64,000 bases of DNA from Dehalococcoidia bacterium (GCA_030649945.1 JAUSFE010000054.1:22945-86944), one strand, 5' to 3'; counted from the stretch's first letter, positions 25,890-36,586 are shown. Notes: generated from the sequence alone by a model not told the origin. A program made the numbers and translations.

Positions 25890-27581
25890 GTGACGGCAAG
25901 TGATGAAGGCGCGCGCCGTCCGCACAGAGCGCCTGGGACGGCCAGCGCGCTTTCTTTCGTTCCTCTTGTCGTTATGCTGGCAACCGCGGCCGTGGCATCG
26001 GGGGCCTGTGGAGGAGATGGGAAGCCTCCCACGCCTACGGCCCTCGCGGGGACGGCGACGCCCGCCGAAGATAGCCTTCCCGGTCGCAGCCTTGACCTGG
26101 CCAATGCGCCGCTCCTGATTGATATCGTCGGCACGGGCAAGGAAGACCTCGCAGACGGCCCTCCCACACTGGCTGGCGGCGACTTCAATGGGGACGGCGT
26201 CCAGGACGTGCTCATCGGAGCGCCACTGGCGGACGGGCCGGGAGACAGCCGTGAGAATGCCGGCGAAGCTTATGTAGTCTTCGGCGCCCCACAACCCGCC
26301 GCGAGCCTGGATCTGGACGCCGGCGAACAAGACGTCACTATCTTTGGGGGCGCCGCCGGCGACAGCCTTGGCTACGCCGTCCTCGCCGCCGACATCAACG
26401 ATGACGGCGCCGACGATGTCATCGTCGGCGCGCCCGGTACGACCGGTGAGGAGGACCCCCGCACGAGCCAGGGCAGAACCTACATATTCTTCGGCTCGTC
26501 GACGCTGGCGGGAGACCTGGATGTCGCGGAGGGTGCCCAGAACGTCACCGTCACCGGCGCCGAAGGGTTCAGCCGTCTGGGGCACGCCCTCGCAAGCGGA
26601 GACGTCAACGGCGACGACAGGCCCGACCTGATCCTCGGCGCTCCCTTCGCCGGCCGCGAGCCGGGAACACCGCCGGGCAGTCCCCGTACGGAGGTGGGAG
26701 AGGCGTACGTAGTGTTGGGCTCGCCCTCGTTGTCGGGAGAGATACGAATCCCTGACGAGGACCATGACCTCACCCTCGCCGGAGAACAGCAGTATAGCCA
26801 GTTCGGTGAGGGAGTAGCAAGCGCTGACGTCAACGGCGACGGCTTCGACGACATCATCGTCGGCGCCTCCCAGACTGACGGTCCCGAAGGCAGCCGTGCA
26901 GCCGGCGGAGCGGCCTACGTCTTCTTCGGCTCCTCGAACCTCGGTGGACGGCGCAGCATAGCCGAGAAGCAGCAGGACATCACGATATGGGGTGCCAGCG
27001 CCGGCGACAGCCTGGGCTTTCCCCTGACCGCGGCCGACTTCAACGGCGATGGCACGGCCGACATCGCCCTGGCGGCGCGTCTGGCGGACGGCGCCAATGA
27101 CGACCGAGATCAGAGCGGAGAAGTGTACGTCATATTCGGCCGCGACGACTTCGCGGATGCCCTGGACCTGGCTTCAGATCCTCCGGACATCACGGTCTTG
27201 GGCGCAGGCGTGGGGCAACTCCTGGCCACCTCAATGTCGGCCGGCGACGTCACCGGCGATGAGATAGACGATCTGATCCTGGGCGCCTCGCTCTCTGCGG
27301 GGCCCGACCGGCGCAACGGGGCCGGTCTCGTGTATCTTATTGAGGGCGGGCCTGAGCAGCCGGGGAAGCTCGACCTGGCTGCGGGCGACCAGTATCTTAC
27401 AATAGCGGGCGCCGACGCGCAGGACCGCCTCGGAGGCGCGTCCGCGTTGGCGGACTTCACGGGCGACGGCAAGGATGAGATCATCCTTCTCGCCGCTCTG
27501 GCGGACGGCCCGGAGGATGCCCGGCCGGATGCGGGAGAGGTCTACGCGCTGGAGACCCCGCCGGGGCCAGGCGAGCCGTGA
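25890..27581 (+). CDS. FG-GAP (integrin-alpha-like) seven-blade propeller lipoprotein
   Basis: A 563-aa lipoprotein. The N-terminal 20 residues are polar, then a hydrophobic signal runs to the lipobox ASGAC followed by Gly-Gly. Seven calcium-loop repeats are visible, from GGDFNGDGVQD (first) to LADFTGDGKDE (seventh), each with GAP/ADGP and YVVFG-type strands. The sixth (GDVTGDEIDD) and seventh loops deviate, with Thr replacing Asn. GTG at 25890 lies about 11 nt after AAAGGAG, which is long spacing. Another lipoprotein gene follows 70 bp downstream. Confidence 0.88.
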   Translation: MTASDEGARRPHRAPGTASALSFVPLVVMLATAAVASGACGGDGKPPTPTALAGTATPAEDSLPGRSLDLANAPLLIDIVGTGKEDLADGPPTLAGGDFNGDGVQDVLIGAPLADGPGDSRENAGEAYVVFGAPQPAASLDLDAGEQDVTIFGGAAGDSLGYAVLAADINDDGADDVIVGAPGTTGEEDPRTSQGRTYIFFGSSTLAGDLDVAEGAQNVTVTGAEGFSRLGHALASGDVNGDDRPDLILGAPFAGREPGTPPGSPRTEVGEAYVVLGSPSLSGEIRIPDEDHDLTLAGEQQYSQFGEGVASADVNGDGFDDIIVGASQTDGPEGSRAAGGAAYVFFGSSNLGGRRSIAEKQQDITIWGASAGDSLGFPLTAADFNGDGTADIALAARLADGANDDRDQSGEVYVIFGRDDFADALDLASDPPDITVLGAGVGQLLATSMSAGDVTGDEIDDLILGASLSAGPDRRNGAGLVYLIEGGPEQPGKLDLAAGDQYLTIAGADAQDRLGGASALADFTGDGKDEIILLAALADGPEDARPDAGEVYALETPPGPGEP

Positions 27582-27651
27582 GGCCGGCGGAGCTGCAATA
27601 CGCTCAAAGGACTACAGTCGCTATGATGAGGTTTACCTGCGCGGAGGTGCC

Positions 27652-28194
27652 ATGAAGTATCGAGCGCTAATCGCCTGCTTGCCGCTCGTAGCCGGCGTCA
27701 TCTTCATGGCGTGCAACGGCGACAGCGACAGCGACAGCGGTCGCCCTCTTGACGAGTACTTCCAACAGATCGAGCCGTTCTTCGTCAACACTGCTCAGCT
27801 CTCCACGGCATCGCAGCAGCAGCTGCCGGACAAGCTAACCGCGGCTCAAAGCACCGAGGAGAGAATTCTCGTATTCCAGGAGGCGCTCGACGGGATGGGC
27901 AGCGCCTTCAACACACTCTCAGCTCAGCTCCAACCTATCGAACCGCCGGAGAAGGCGAAGGCCGCCCAGACGGAAGTACAGACCACAACACAGGCTCTCC
28001 TTGATCTGTATCGGAACCTCTGGGATCGGGGACAAGCGATACAGACTGAAGATGATCTGGATAAGCTTCTCCCGGAGCTAGATGGTCCCGAGATAACCGC
28101 CGCCGAGAAGCGGCAGGCTGAGGCCTGCTCGAAGCTGCAGGCGGTCGCCGAAGAGAACGATCTCGACGTGGACCTCGCCTGCCCGGCGGACTAG
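27652..28194 (+). CDS. Helical lipoprotein of unknown function
   Basis: A 180-aa lipoprotein with lipobox VIFMAC, then an Asp/Ser tract. The mature part is rich in Gln, Glu and Leu and looks fully helical: LDEYFQQIEPFFVNT, then LQPIEPPEKAKAAQTEVQ and a final helix with two Cys (AEACSKLQ and DLACPAD) that may form a disulphide. There is no recognised family. ATG has GGAGGTG 4 nt upstream. A TATGAT hexamer at 27622-27627 could be its -10 box, but a -35 box is not obvious. Confidence 0.75.
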   Translation: MKYRALIACLPLVAGVIFMACNGDSDSDSGRPLDEYFQQIEPFFVNTAQLSTASQQQLPDKLTAAQSTEERILVFQEALDGMGSAFNTLSAQLQPIEPPEKAKAAQTEVQTTTQALLDLYRNLWDRGQAIQTEDDLDKLLPELDGPEITAAEKRQAEACSKLQAVAEENDLDVDLACPAD

Positions 28195-28323
28195 CGGTCA
28201 TCCCCGGAGCGGAGCTGGCGCGGCCCCAGGGTCGCATGAATCCAACATAGCCTCCGAAGCGTATACATCCGCAAGCGGCACCCGTCGGCGACTCGCCGCG
28301 CGGCGGTTCTTCGAGCGGCCTAT

Positions 28324-28330
28324 GGGGAGG
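28324..28330 (+). promoter_or_regulatory. Ribosome-binding site favouring a TTG start
   Basis: GGGGAGG lies 6 nt before TTG at 28337, whereas the in-frame ATG at 28322 overlaps this motif and has no upstream Shine-Dalgarno sequence. The TTG start also puts the basic residue and hydrophobic core of the signal peptide in the usual place. Confidence 0.5.
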
Positions 28331-28336
28331 GAAACC

Positions 28337-30124
28337 TTGACCAGGTACATTCTTGTGACTGCTATCGGCCTGCTGGTGCTGGCCGCCGCGCTGGTCCAGA
28401 GCGATCCCGCTTCCGCCTCCTTTCACTGCATGCGCATCCATGCGGTTCTGGGCGGCTTCAACGGAGACAACACCATCCAGTACGTTGAGCTGCGCATGAA
28501 CGCGGGCGGCCAGGGAAAAGTGGGCGGCTTTCCGATAAAGTTCTACCCGGCCTCAGGAGATGCCGATCTAATAGCGCCCGGCAACCAGCCCGCCGCTACC
28601 TTCACCTTCCCGCAGGTGGACCTCGACATATTCGGGAAGGATGTGCCTAACGAGTCGACGGGCGATTCGATCCTCATCGCCACGGCGGCGTACAACCTCG
28701 CGAACACTGGGCCCGGTTCCGGCGGCAGCGGCGGCGAGGCGGACTTCGTCTTCACCAACGCTGGCACCGGAGGCAATACCTCCGCGGCGACGGGTTTCGA
28801 TCCGGAGCACCCCATCCAGTCCCCCAGCGGCAAGATCACCTTCGCCGAGGGCAACGAGAACTGCACCGCTCCACTGGACTCAGTCGTGGATTCGGTGGCT
28901 TACGGCGGCATGAGCTACACAGGCCCCGTAGACTTCGGCACGGCGGCGCTGGCCCTACCCAGCCCAAGCGACAACCGAGCGCTCCGCCTCGGCAACCTCA
29001 ACCTTCAGCCATCGAACAACTCGGCGGAATACTCGCTGCAGGCAACCAGCGGCGCGCCCAAGACCGTCGCGATGGGCAACCTGGGCACAGATCTCGACAC
29101 GCCTCGAAACAACCTGCGGGAGGTCGCAACCCTGGAGCCGGACGCGGACGGCGACGGGGTGCCCGACGGCAGCGACCAGTGCCCCAGCACTGCGCCGGGC
29201 GCCGCCGTCGACACGAACGGCTGCTCGCAGCCGCAGGTGGATGGGGATCTTGACGGCGCCTGCAACCCGAGCGCCAGCAGCCCCCTCTGGTGCACCGGGA
29301 CCGACACCTGTCCCAGCGCGCCCAACGCCTTTCAGGCAAACGAGGACGGCGATTCGCTGGCGGACGCCTGCGATCCGGACGCGGACAACGACGGGACGGC
29401 CAACACCTCGGACCCGGATGACGACAACGACGGCGTGTACGACACGGCCGAGGGGCAGTGCCGCGACGACCAGGACAACGACAGCAACGGCACCGCCAAC
29501 GACGGCTGCCCGCAGATAGGAGCCGCCGAGGCGGGTGCCAACTGCCAGAACAACACGGACAATGATGCAGACGGCTACGTCAACGACGGCTGCCCAGGCG
29601 CCACCGAGACCAATGCCTGCGGCAGCAACCCGTTCAACCCCGGCAACCGCCCGGAGCGCCTCGACGGCGCCTTCGCAGCATCCGACGAAGACGGCGACAC
29701 GGTTCTGAACGAAGCCTTGCCGTCTGGCAGCTCCGGCTTCGACTGCGACGGGGACGGCTGGGTCGGCAACGACGAGATGCCGATCTTCGCCGCCGCCAAC
29801 ACGGCCAAAGACCAGGACCCCTGCGGCAACAACGGCTGGCCTTTTGATCTGGATCCCAGCAACAGCGCCGCGATCGGTGACATCAACAGCTTCATCTTCC
29901 CGCTGGGGACTAACGACGGGCACGGCACGTTCGCCTACTACGCCCACACGGTGCCGGACGCCGGCCGCGTCAACGAGGAGCGCTGGGATCTGGAACCGAA
30001 CGGCATTATCGGCATCGGCGACATCAACGCCCTGAACCCGGCAGTAACGGCGCCCACCGCGCGGCCGCCGATGTTCGGCGGACAGCCCGCGTTCTTCGCC
30101 GGCGCCTGCCCCTGGCCGCCGTAG
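28337..30124 (+). CDS. Secreted protein with TSP3-type calcium repeats and dockerin-like C-terminal module
   Basis: About 595 aa, exported (signal peptide ending in ASAS). The N-terminal domain begins FHCMRIHAVLGGFNG and contains IQYVELRM; this is a beta-rich module resembling lamin-tail-like (LTD) domains, seen in other bacterial secreted proteins. Calcium loops follow: thrombospondin type 3 (DADGDGVPDGSDQC, DGDLDGACNP) and two NDGCP repeats. The last 105 residues hold two dockerin-like loops, DLDPSNSAAIGD and DLEPNGIIGIGD, separated by a segment with HTVPD and RW, then a tail with ARPPMFGGQPAFF and CPWPP. That module is shared with the proteins at 34220, 44851 and 60117. The role is unknown; attachment to a partner or the cell surface is the likely use of the tail. 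Confidence 0.82.
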   Translation: MTRYILVTAIGLLVLAAALVQSDPASASFHCMRIHAVLGGFNGDNTIQYVELRMNAGGQGKVGGFPIKFYPASGDADLIAPGNQPAATFTFPQVDLDIFGKDVPNESTGDSILIATAAYNLANTGPGSGGSGGEADFVFTNAGTGGNTSAATGFDPEHPIQSPSGKITFAEGNENCTAPLDSVVDSVAYGGMSYTGPVDFGTAALALPSPSDNRALRLGNLNLQPSNNSAEYSLQATSGAPKTVAMGNLGTDLDTPRNNLREVATLEPDADGDGVPDGSDQCPSTAPGAAVDTNGCSQPQVDGDLDGACNPSASSPLWCTGTDTCPSAPNAFQANEDGDSLADACDPDADNDGTANTSDPDDDNDGVYDTAEGQCRDDQDNDSNGTANDGCPQIGAAEAGANCQNNTDNDADGYVNDGCPGATETNACGSNPFNPGNRPERLDGAFAASDEDGDTVLNEALPSGSSGFDCDGDGWVGNDEMPIFAAANTAKDQDPCGNNGWPFDLDPSNSAAIGDINSFIFPLGTNDGHGTFAYYAHTVPDAGRVNEERWDLEPNGIIGIGDINALNPAVTAPTARPPMFGGQPAFFAGACPWPP

Positions 30125-30221
30125 GGCCTTGACGCCCGCACCAACCGCACCGCAGCCCTAGCGGCGGGCAAATCGCGCCGTCTTCCGGTCAGGGTTGTGC
30201 GCGGTTATACTGACGCCCAGA

Positions 30222-31844
30222 ATGCCACCCCTGCGGGCACTGCTCATCCTGCTCGCCGCCGCCTCACTTCCGGCCGCAGCCTGCAGCTCAAACGGTGGTG
30301 AGGGGACGCCCACGGCCTCGCCCTCCAGCGAGCCTACGGTGCCCGTCAGCGCAAGCCCCATCACCGGAGACGAGTTCCTCGCGGGGCGGGCCACGTTCTA
30401 CGGGGCGCAGCCGGGAGACACGGCTGCCGGAATAGTGGCCGGTGACTTCAACGGGGACGGCGCCCTCGATATCGTCCTCGGCGCCTCCCAGGCCGACGGC
30501 CCCGACGACTCACGAACCGATGGTGGCGAGGCGTACGTTTTCCTCGGGCCCTTCGCCCCGGGCGACGAGCGCGACGCCGGACAGGGCCAGCAGGCCCTGA
30601 CGGTGTACGGCGCGAACAGCGGCGACCAGCTCGCCAGGGATATGGCCGCCGGCGACGTCAACGGCGACGGTATCGACGATATCATCGTCGGCGCCCCCTT
30701 CGGCGACGGACCCGCGGACGACAGGGCCGACGCCGGCGAGGCGCACGTGCTTTTCGGATCAGCGGCGCTGGGCCAAGGTCCGGGCTCCCTCGACCTGGCA
30801 CAACAGCGCGCCGATGTGGCGATTTACGGCGCGGACGCGCAGGACCTGGCCGGCTTCACTCTCCTCGCGGCCGACGTCAACGGCGATCAGATCGATGAAA
30901 TAATCATGGGAGCCCTCTGGGCGGACGGGCCTGGAGACTCCCGCTCCCTGGCCGGCGAAGCGTACGTCTTTTTCGGCTCCCATGGGCTGCAGGGCGCGAT
31001 AGACCTGAGGCAGACGAAGCCGGACGTCACGGTGTACGGCGCGGAGGCCGATGACCGGCTGAGCGAGGAGCTGGCCGCGGGCGATATCAACGACGACGGG
31101 ATTGATGACCTGATCCTGTCCGCCCCGTTCGCTTCGGGTCCTGGCAACGATCGCAGCGCTTTAGGGGAGACGTACGTGATAATCGGGCCGCCCCCGACCC
31201 TCGTCGACATAGCCCGGGACGTCCCGTACCTCACGGTGTACGGGGTGGACCAGGGTGACCAGCTCGGGCACTCCCTGGGGAGCGGTGATGTGGACGGCGA
31301 CGGCGCCGACGACCTCCTGCTGGCGGCGGTGAGCTCCGAAGGGCTTGATAATGCCGCGGGGTTGGCCGGGGAGGCGGCTCTTGTACTTGGGGGCGGCGGG
31401 CCGGGGAGGGTCGCGGACGTGGCCGCAGGAGACGCCACAACGTTGATCTATTCGGGCACCGCCGGCGACCGGCTGGGCCGTAGCGCCACCATGGGCGATT
31501 TGAACGGAGACGGCAGGGCGGATTTGCTGCTCGGCGTCCCGGGCGGCGACGGCGCCGGCGAGCGTAGAACGAACGTGGGGGAGATATGGATCATCCTCGG
31601 CTCCCCTTCACTGGACGATGTCTACCGGCTGGGCCTGGGCGAAGCCGACGCCGTCATCGAAGGCCTCGACGTGGACGACACCCTGGCCAGCGAGGCGTTC
31701 GGCCGACCTGTCCTCCGGGTGGTGGATGTGAACGGCGATGGGTTGGGAGATATCCTGGCGGGCGCTCCCCGCGGCGACGGAGCTGCGAATGAGCGCACGG
31801 ATGCCGGAGAAGCGTATATCCTCTTCGTTGGGGAGCCCCGCTAG
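30222..31844 (+). CDS. FG-GAP (integrin-alpha-like) seven-blade propeller lipoprotein
   Basis: A 540-aa lipoprotein (lipobox LPAAAC followed by SSNGG). Seven calcium-loop blades run from AGDFNGDGALD to VVDVNGDGLGD, each with ADGP and GEAYVFLG-like strands. It is the closest paralogue of 15999-17528, sharing the FYG opening and GQGQQ in the second blade. ATG at 30222 is chosen because it places the signal peptide at the N-terminus. No Shine-Dalgarno sequence is present, and TATACT ends 10 nt upstream, so a nearly leaderless mRNA is possible. The gene is convergent with the sensor-kinase gene. Confidence 0.88.
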   Translation: MPPLRALLILLAAASLPAAACSSNGGEGTPTASPSSEPTVPVSASPITGDEFLAGRATFYGAQPGDTAAGIVAGDFNGDGALDIVLGASQADGPDDSRTDGGEAYVFLGPFAPGDERDAGQGQQALTVYGANSGDQLARDMAAGDVNGDGIDDIIVGAPFGDGPADDRADAGEAHVLFGSAALGQGPGSLDLAQQRADVAIYGADAQDLAGFTLLAADVNGDQIDEIIMGALWADGPGDSRSLAGEAYVFFGSHGLQGAIDLRQTKPDVTVYGAEADDRLSEELAAGDINDDGIDDLILSAPFASGPGNDRSALGETYVIIGPPPTLVDIARDVPYLTVYGVDQGDQLGHSLGSGDVDGDGADDLLLAAVSSEGLDNAAGLAGEAALVLGGGGPGRVADVAAGDATTLIYSGTAGDRLGRSATMGDLNGDGRADLLLGVPGGDGAGERRTNVGEIWIILGSPSLDDVYRLGLGEADAVIEGLDVDDTLASEAFGRPVLRVVDVNGDGLGDILAGAPRGDGAANERTDAGEAYILFVGEPR

Positions 31845-31880
31845 GACGGAATTAGGGCACGGCGGCGGGAGACGCCGTCG

Positions 31881-33302
31881 CTACGGAGGCGAGCCGACGC
31901 CGGCGGCGTCGGCTTCCATGGGAAGGATGGCGCTGAAGGTGCTGCCGCGGCCCACTTTGCTCTCCACCCTGATCTCTCCCCTGTGCGCCCTGGCCACCCA
32001 TTGGGCTATCGCCAAACCCAGGCCTGAGCCGCCCATCTTACCGCGGTCGTTGCCTCGATAGAACCTTTCGAACACTCGGGGCAGCTGGTCGGGCGGGATG
32101 CCCGGCCCAGTGTCCTCCACCACGATCCTGGCCTGGCCGTCGTTCTTGGAGAGGGAGAGGGTGACATGGCCGCCGGGAGGCGAATACTTCACGGCGTTCT
32201 CCGTGATGTTCAGCACCATCTGCTTGAGGAGATCGCGATCGCCTACGACACTGACCTGATCCTCGCTGCCGAGGTGGACATTCACGTCCGCCCTCAGATC
32301 CTTCGTCTGCCGGTAGACTTCCAGACAAAGCACGTCCAACTCCACCGGGCGCTGCTCAGGCTCGCGGCCAGCGTCCGCCGAGGCCAGGTATAGGAGGTTG
32401 TTGGTGAGGCGTATGAGGCGGGCCGTCTCCATGGACATGCTCTCCATCTGGGCCCGGGTCTCAGGGTCAACGCTTTCGCCCATGAGCAGCACGTCGATGT
32501 TGCCGCGGAGGGCGGTAAGAGGAGTACGCAGCTCGTGAGAGACATCCAGGACGAAGTCCCTCTGCTCCCGAAAGGCCTTGTCCAGCCGCTCCAGCATGGC
32601 GTCGAACGTGTCGGCCAGCTTCTGTACCTCTCGGGGCTGCCCTTGGGCATCGATGCGCTGGCTAAGGTCGGACGCCTCGATCTCAGCCGCGACCTCGGCG
32701 ACCCTCTGCAGCGGCTTGAGAGCCCCGCGGGAGAGCCAGTAGGCAACGGCCAAAGCTATGATGCTACCCCCAGCCGCCTCGCCTATGAGGACCCACTGCA
32801 ACGTGTCCAGCAGGCGGCTGGACTCCTCCGTGGCCTCGCCCACCTGGACGATCCCCAGTACCACATCGCCGATAGCCAGGCGGGTGGTGCGCACCCGGAA
32901 CTCCTGACCCCCCGGCAGCTTCACAGAGCGGCTGATAACCTCTCCGTTCGAAACGCGTGCCATCTCCTCAGGGCTCAGAGCCATCTCCTCCGCCGCCAAC
33001 CCTGGCGTGGATGCCACGACGCCGCCCCTAACGTCTCTGATGACGGTGATGAAGGGAGAGTCTTCGCCACCGGTAAGAGAGTTCTCTTGTACCAGCTGCT
33101 CTAACCGCTGTTGATCATCCAGGTTACCGGCCAGCGTGATCTGAGCCAGCACCCGCTCGATATCACGGGACAGCCCCTGATCCAGTTCGCTGTCCACTAT
33201 GCGCTGAAAGGACAGCAGCGCGGTGACCGAGATGGCCGCCATGACCAGAAGGAAGGCGACAACTATCCAGATGGCCAGCCGCCACCGGAGGCTCAGAGAC
33301 AT
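31881..33302 (-). CDS. Two-component sensor histidine kinase (HAMP, HisKA, HATPase_c)
   Basis: A 473-aa membrane kinase. The first helix spans about residues 11-32, an extracytoplasmic sensor of about 140 residues follows, and the second helix is near 169-190. A HAMP linker with ALKPLQRVAEVAAEIEASDL comes next. The phospho-acceptor is H256 in DVSHELRTPL. The ATP-binding domain has N369 in the N-box (NITENAVKYS), D397 in VEDTGPGIP, FERFYRG and GGSGLGLAI. The extracytoplasmic part looks like a double Cache or dCache-like fold, so the stimulus is probably outside the membrane. It starts 2 bp after the response-regulator stop and forms an operon with it. Confidence 0.95.
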   Translation of the reverse strand: MSLSLRWRLAIWIVVAFLLVMAAISVTALLSFQRIVDSELDQGLSRDIERVLAQITLAGNLDDQQRLEQLVQENSLTGGEDSPFITVIRDVRGGVVASTPGLAAEEMALSPEEMARVSNGEVISRSVKLPGGQEFRVRTTRLAIGDVVLGIVQVGEATEESSRLLDTLQWVLIGEAAGGSIIALAVAYWLSRGALKPLQRVAEVAAEIEASDLSQRIDAQGQPREVQKLADTFDAMLERLDKAFREQRDFVLDVSHELRTPLTALRGNIDVLLMGESVDPETRAQMESMSMETARLIRLTNNLLYLASADAGREPEQRPVELDVLCLEVYRQTKDLRADVNVHLGSEDQVSVVGDRDLLKQMVLNITENAVKYSPPGGHVTLSLSKNDGQARIVVEDTGPGIPPDQLPRVFERFYRGNDRGKMGGSGLGLAIAQWVARAHRGEIRVESKVGRGSTFSAILPMEADAAGVGSPP

Positions 33303-33304
33303 GG

Positions 33305-33973
<669 letters not shown>

Positions 33974-34219
33974 TCAGAACTCCCCGATCTCCCATACCAA
34001 AGATAGGCTCGCACATGAATTCTACCATCCCACTTCCAGCGCGTCTAAAGGAGACCAGTCGCGCCAGGCAACCCTGAACCGGTCGCAGACATGCTGAGCG
34101 ATTAGTATGGCTATACCCTCCCCTGGGACTCCGCAGGAGCGAGATGCCCGAGCCTTCTGGCCCGGGCATCTTGTCGATTGTGTGATCAGCGCTGCGGGGC
34201 ACCCCAGCACACCCGTCGG
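33974..34219. other. Intergenic region between M36 protease end and response-regulator start
   Basis: 246 bp without a gene. On the minus strand it holds a TAGAAT hexamer (34020-34025) that could be the -10 box of the two-component operon; no good -35 box was found. The hairpin at 34142-34171 follows the protease gene. Confidence 0.5.
34142..34171 (-). terminator. Hairpin after the M36 protease gene
   Basis: Nine-bp arms AGATGCCCG and CGGGCATCT, extended by an inner GCC/GGC pairing across one mismatch, close on a TTCT (AGAA on the minus strand) loop. It lies about 50 nt beyond the stop of the protease gene. No clear U-run follows, so it may need Rho or act as a 3'-end stabiliser. Confidence 0.5.
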
Positions 34220-36586
34220 TCAGGGGGCGAAGGGACACGCCCTGAAGAAGGCCGGCTGTCCTCCGAACATTGGAGGCCGTGCCGTGCTTCCGGTAACAGC
34301 AGGGTTGAGGCTATTGAGATCGGAGATGTTGATCACAGAGTCCGGAGCGAGGTTCCAGCGGGCCAGCCCGGGATCGTACGGATCAGGTACCGTGTGGCCG
34401 AACTTGTTGAACGATCCGTCCGGCCGTATCGGGATGATGAAGCTATTGAGATCGCCGATATCAAGAGCGTTGTTCGCGTCAAGGTCGGCGGGCCAGCCGT
34501 CGTTGCCACAGGGGTCCAGAGGGCCGGTTCCCAGAGAGGCTTCCACGGCCCCGGCAAACCCATCGCCGTCGAGGTCCGAGGCAGGGTAGGGCCCAGCCAC
34601 GGTGCTGCAGTCAACTTCGGAGTAGACAAAGCCGCCGCCTTCAGGAATGGCGATCGGGAGGTCCGTTGCGACGCAGCGCTCCGCCCCTGGCAGAACGATC
34701 TCGAACTCCTCGATCGTGCCCACGTTCGGTGTGGAGACATCCCTCACTTCCAGCCTCCACGCTTGAGTCGCCGTGGGGGGCAGATAGGGAGCGCAGGCGC
34801 TTCCGGGCACGGACGAGAGGTCCTCATAGCCAACGAGGTCGTCTGCCTTATCCGACTGGCTTGGGTTCCAGACGTCTACTGTACACGCGGGGCTGGAGGG
34901 GCCTCCCACCAAGAGGTTTATCTCCAAGTCTCCCCGGTTCGGATGCAGGATGCGAAGATAGGCGTAAGGGAAGTCGGTCACGGGGCCCGTGTCAGAGATG
35001 CCGCGGGCGGAGAAGACGCTATCGATGGTGGCGACATGGGCTCCCTTGAACAGAATCGTGTCGACCAATCGGATGGCGGCGGCCGCCTCGGCAAAGGTGG
35101 ACACGGGGTCCAGATAGAAGTGGCTATCTAGCACGAGGGTGAGTGCCAGATCACGAGCGGCCTGATCGTTCCCTAACGCCTCCACCAGATCCCACAGGGC
35201 GCCGCCCCAGATGAGGCCGGCGCAATGAGGCTCCGCCGGCTGTCCCGGCGGCGGGAAGGGCCGGCAGGCGTCAAAGTCCTCGGGATAATGCTTGGTGTTG
35301 TCCAGGGTTCGCAGTCCGGGCGAGCCGCCGCACTTGTTGTTTGCGATGTTGAACCACTCGGCCAGGCAGGGATCGCCGGAGACCGCCGCGGCCAGGAAAT
35401 CGCCGAACCCCTCTCCCATCGCCCAGGCTTGTTCGGCCGCGGAGGCGCTGCCGAAGCCCCAGCCCGGCACCTGGCTGTCCTGAATAGCATGGGCGTACTC
35501 GTGGACGATGACATCGGCGTCCTCGGCGGCGTCGGTGTGCTGAGGACAGCCGCTGGCACCGGAGTCTCCGAAGTGGATCCCGCGGTCGACTGAATCGTAG
35601 AACGCGTTGCAATCGTTGAAGTAGTGAGCATGGGCAGGGATGGCGTGATCCAGGATGCCGCTCGCGCCGCTGAAGCCCAGCGACTGTATCTTCCGCTGCA
35701 CCGCGTCCACGTGGCGGTAGACCATGACCTCCTCAAAGCGATCATTACTGCAAGGATAGACATAGCTGCGGCTGGCCTCTTCAGCCTGCCCCGCCGTCTT
35801 GTAGGCGCCCGTGATCCCCGGCGCCGTCAGGTCCACGAACTCACCCTTGAGCTTGTTCTGTCCCGACTGGATGCCCAGAAGAGTCCTGGTCTGGTACTGC
35901 CCGGCCAGCAGCAGCTCGTTGGCCGAGCTGTCGCAGTCCGGAGGGGGAGGGATGCTGCCACCTGAGCTTTTCGCCGGATTGGGGTCGAAGACCCGCCCGC
36001 TATCGAAGCGGAGGAGGTTCTCCTTGAGGAGCACCTCGCCGTTGTCCGCCCGCAGCACCACTAACCAGGAGGCCACAGGATCGACGGTTGGCACGATCAG
36101 CTGCCAGGCGCGGACGTACTGGGCTCCCGAATCGAAGTACACGGGCTCTACGGCGACGTCGCCCCGAAGGTCGCCTCCTTCCGGTATGACGACAGCTTTG
36201 GCAGCGGCTATCGCCGCGTCCGCGTCGAGGCGGACGGCGTCAAGCGTGGCCGACGGCCCCGACCGATAGCGGCTGAGGACGAAGGGCGCGTGGCCCTTGG
36301 GCAGACTGACCGTAACGTCCCCGCCAAAGACGGGGATGCCGTTGATCGTCTGCTGAAAACGGACGTGCTGGCCGCTCAGGCTCTGCCGGACGCTGACTTC
36401 CCGCAGGTCGTGTAAGTCGGCTGACAAGCCGAAGCGCTGGGCGTTTCGAATCAGGTGCTGCCTGGCTGCGGAGACGGGGTCATCCGGCTGGAAGGCGACC
36501 GTTTGCGTCTTGCCCAGCATCAACACCAGCGGCAGGACCACCAGGGCGAGGAGGGACAGGAGGACCTGCCTTGACCGAGGGTTCAT
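34220..36586 (-). CDS. Secreted M36-type (fungalysin) metalloprotease with P-domain-like and dockerin-like C-terminus
   Basis: A 788-aa exported protease. After the signal peptide (about 1-32) comes an FTP-type propeptide (VRFQQTINGIPVFGG near 75-90). The zinc site is H362-E-Y-A-H366, with the third ligand E392 in GEGFGDF, as in family M36. Residues about 543-635 (DLEINLLVGG, WRLEVRDVSTPNVGTIEEF) match a proprotein-convertase P-type beta domain. The C-terminus carries dockerin-like loops at 701-712 and 745-756 and the conserved tail from 758, with ARPPMFGGQPAFF. Several Cys suggest disulphides. TAGAAT ends 6 nt before the ATG, with no Shine-Dalgarno sequence, so it may be leaderless. It is probably autoprocessed outside the cell and held on the surface through the C-terminal module. 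Confidence 0.9.
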   Translation of the reverse strand: MNPRSRQVLLSLLALVVLPLVLMLGKTQTVAFQPDDPVSAARQHLIRNAQRFGLSADLHDLREVSVRQSLSGQHVRFQQTINGIPVFGGDVTVSLPKGHAPFVLSRYRSGPSATLDAVRLDADAAIAAAKAVVIPEGGDLRGDVAVEPVYFDSGAQYVRAWQLIVPTVDPVASWLVVLRADNGEVLLKENLLRFDSGRVFDPNPAKSSGGSIPPPPDCDSSANELLLAGQYQTRTLLGIQSGQNKLKGEFVDLTAPGITGAYKTAGQAEEASRSYVYPCSNDRFEEVMVYRHVDAVQRKIQSLGFSGASGILDHAIPAHAHYFNDCNAFYDSVDRGIHFGDSGASGCPQHTDAAEDADVIVHEYAHAIQDSQVPGWGFGSASAAEQAWAMGEGFGDFLAAAVSGDPCLAEWFNIANNKCGGSPGLRTLDNTKHYPEDFDACRPFPPPGQPAEPHCAGLIWGGALWDLVEALGNDQAARDLALTLVLDSHFYLDPVSTFAEAAAAIRLVDTILFKGAHVATIDSVFSARGISDTGPVTDFPYAYLRILHPNRGDLEINLLVGGPSSPACTVDVWNPSQSDKADDLVGYEDLSSVPGSACAPYLPPTATQAWRLEVRDVSTPNVGTIEEFEIVLPGAERCVATDLPIAIPEGGGFVYSEVDCSTVAGPYPASDLDGDGFAGAVEASLGTGPLDPCGNDGWPADLDANNALDIGDLNSFIIPIRPDGSFNKFGHTVPDPYDPGLARWNLAPDSVINISDLNSLNPAVTGSTARPPMFGGQPAFFRACPFAP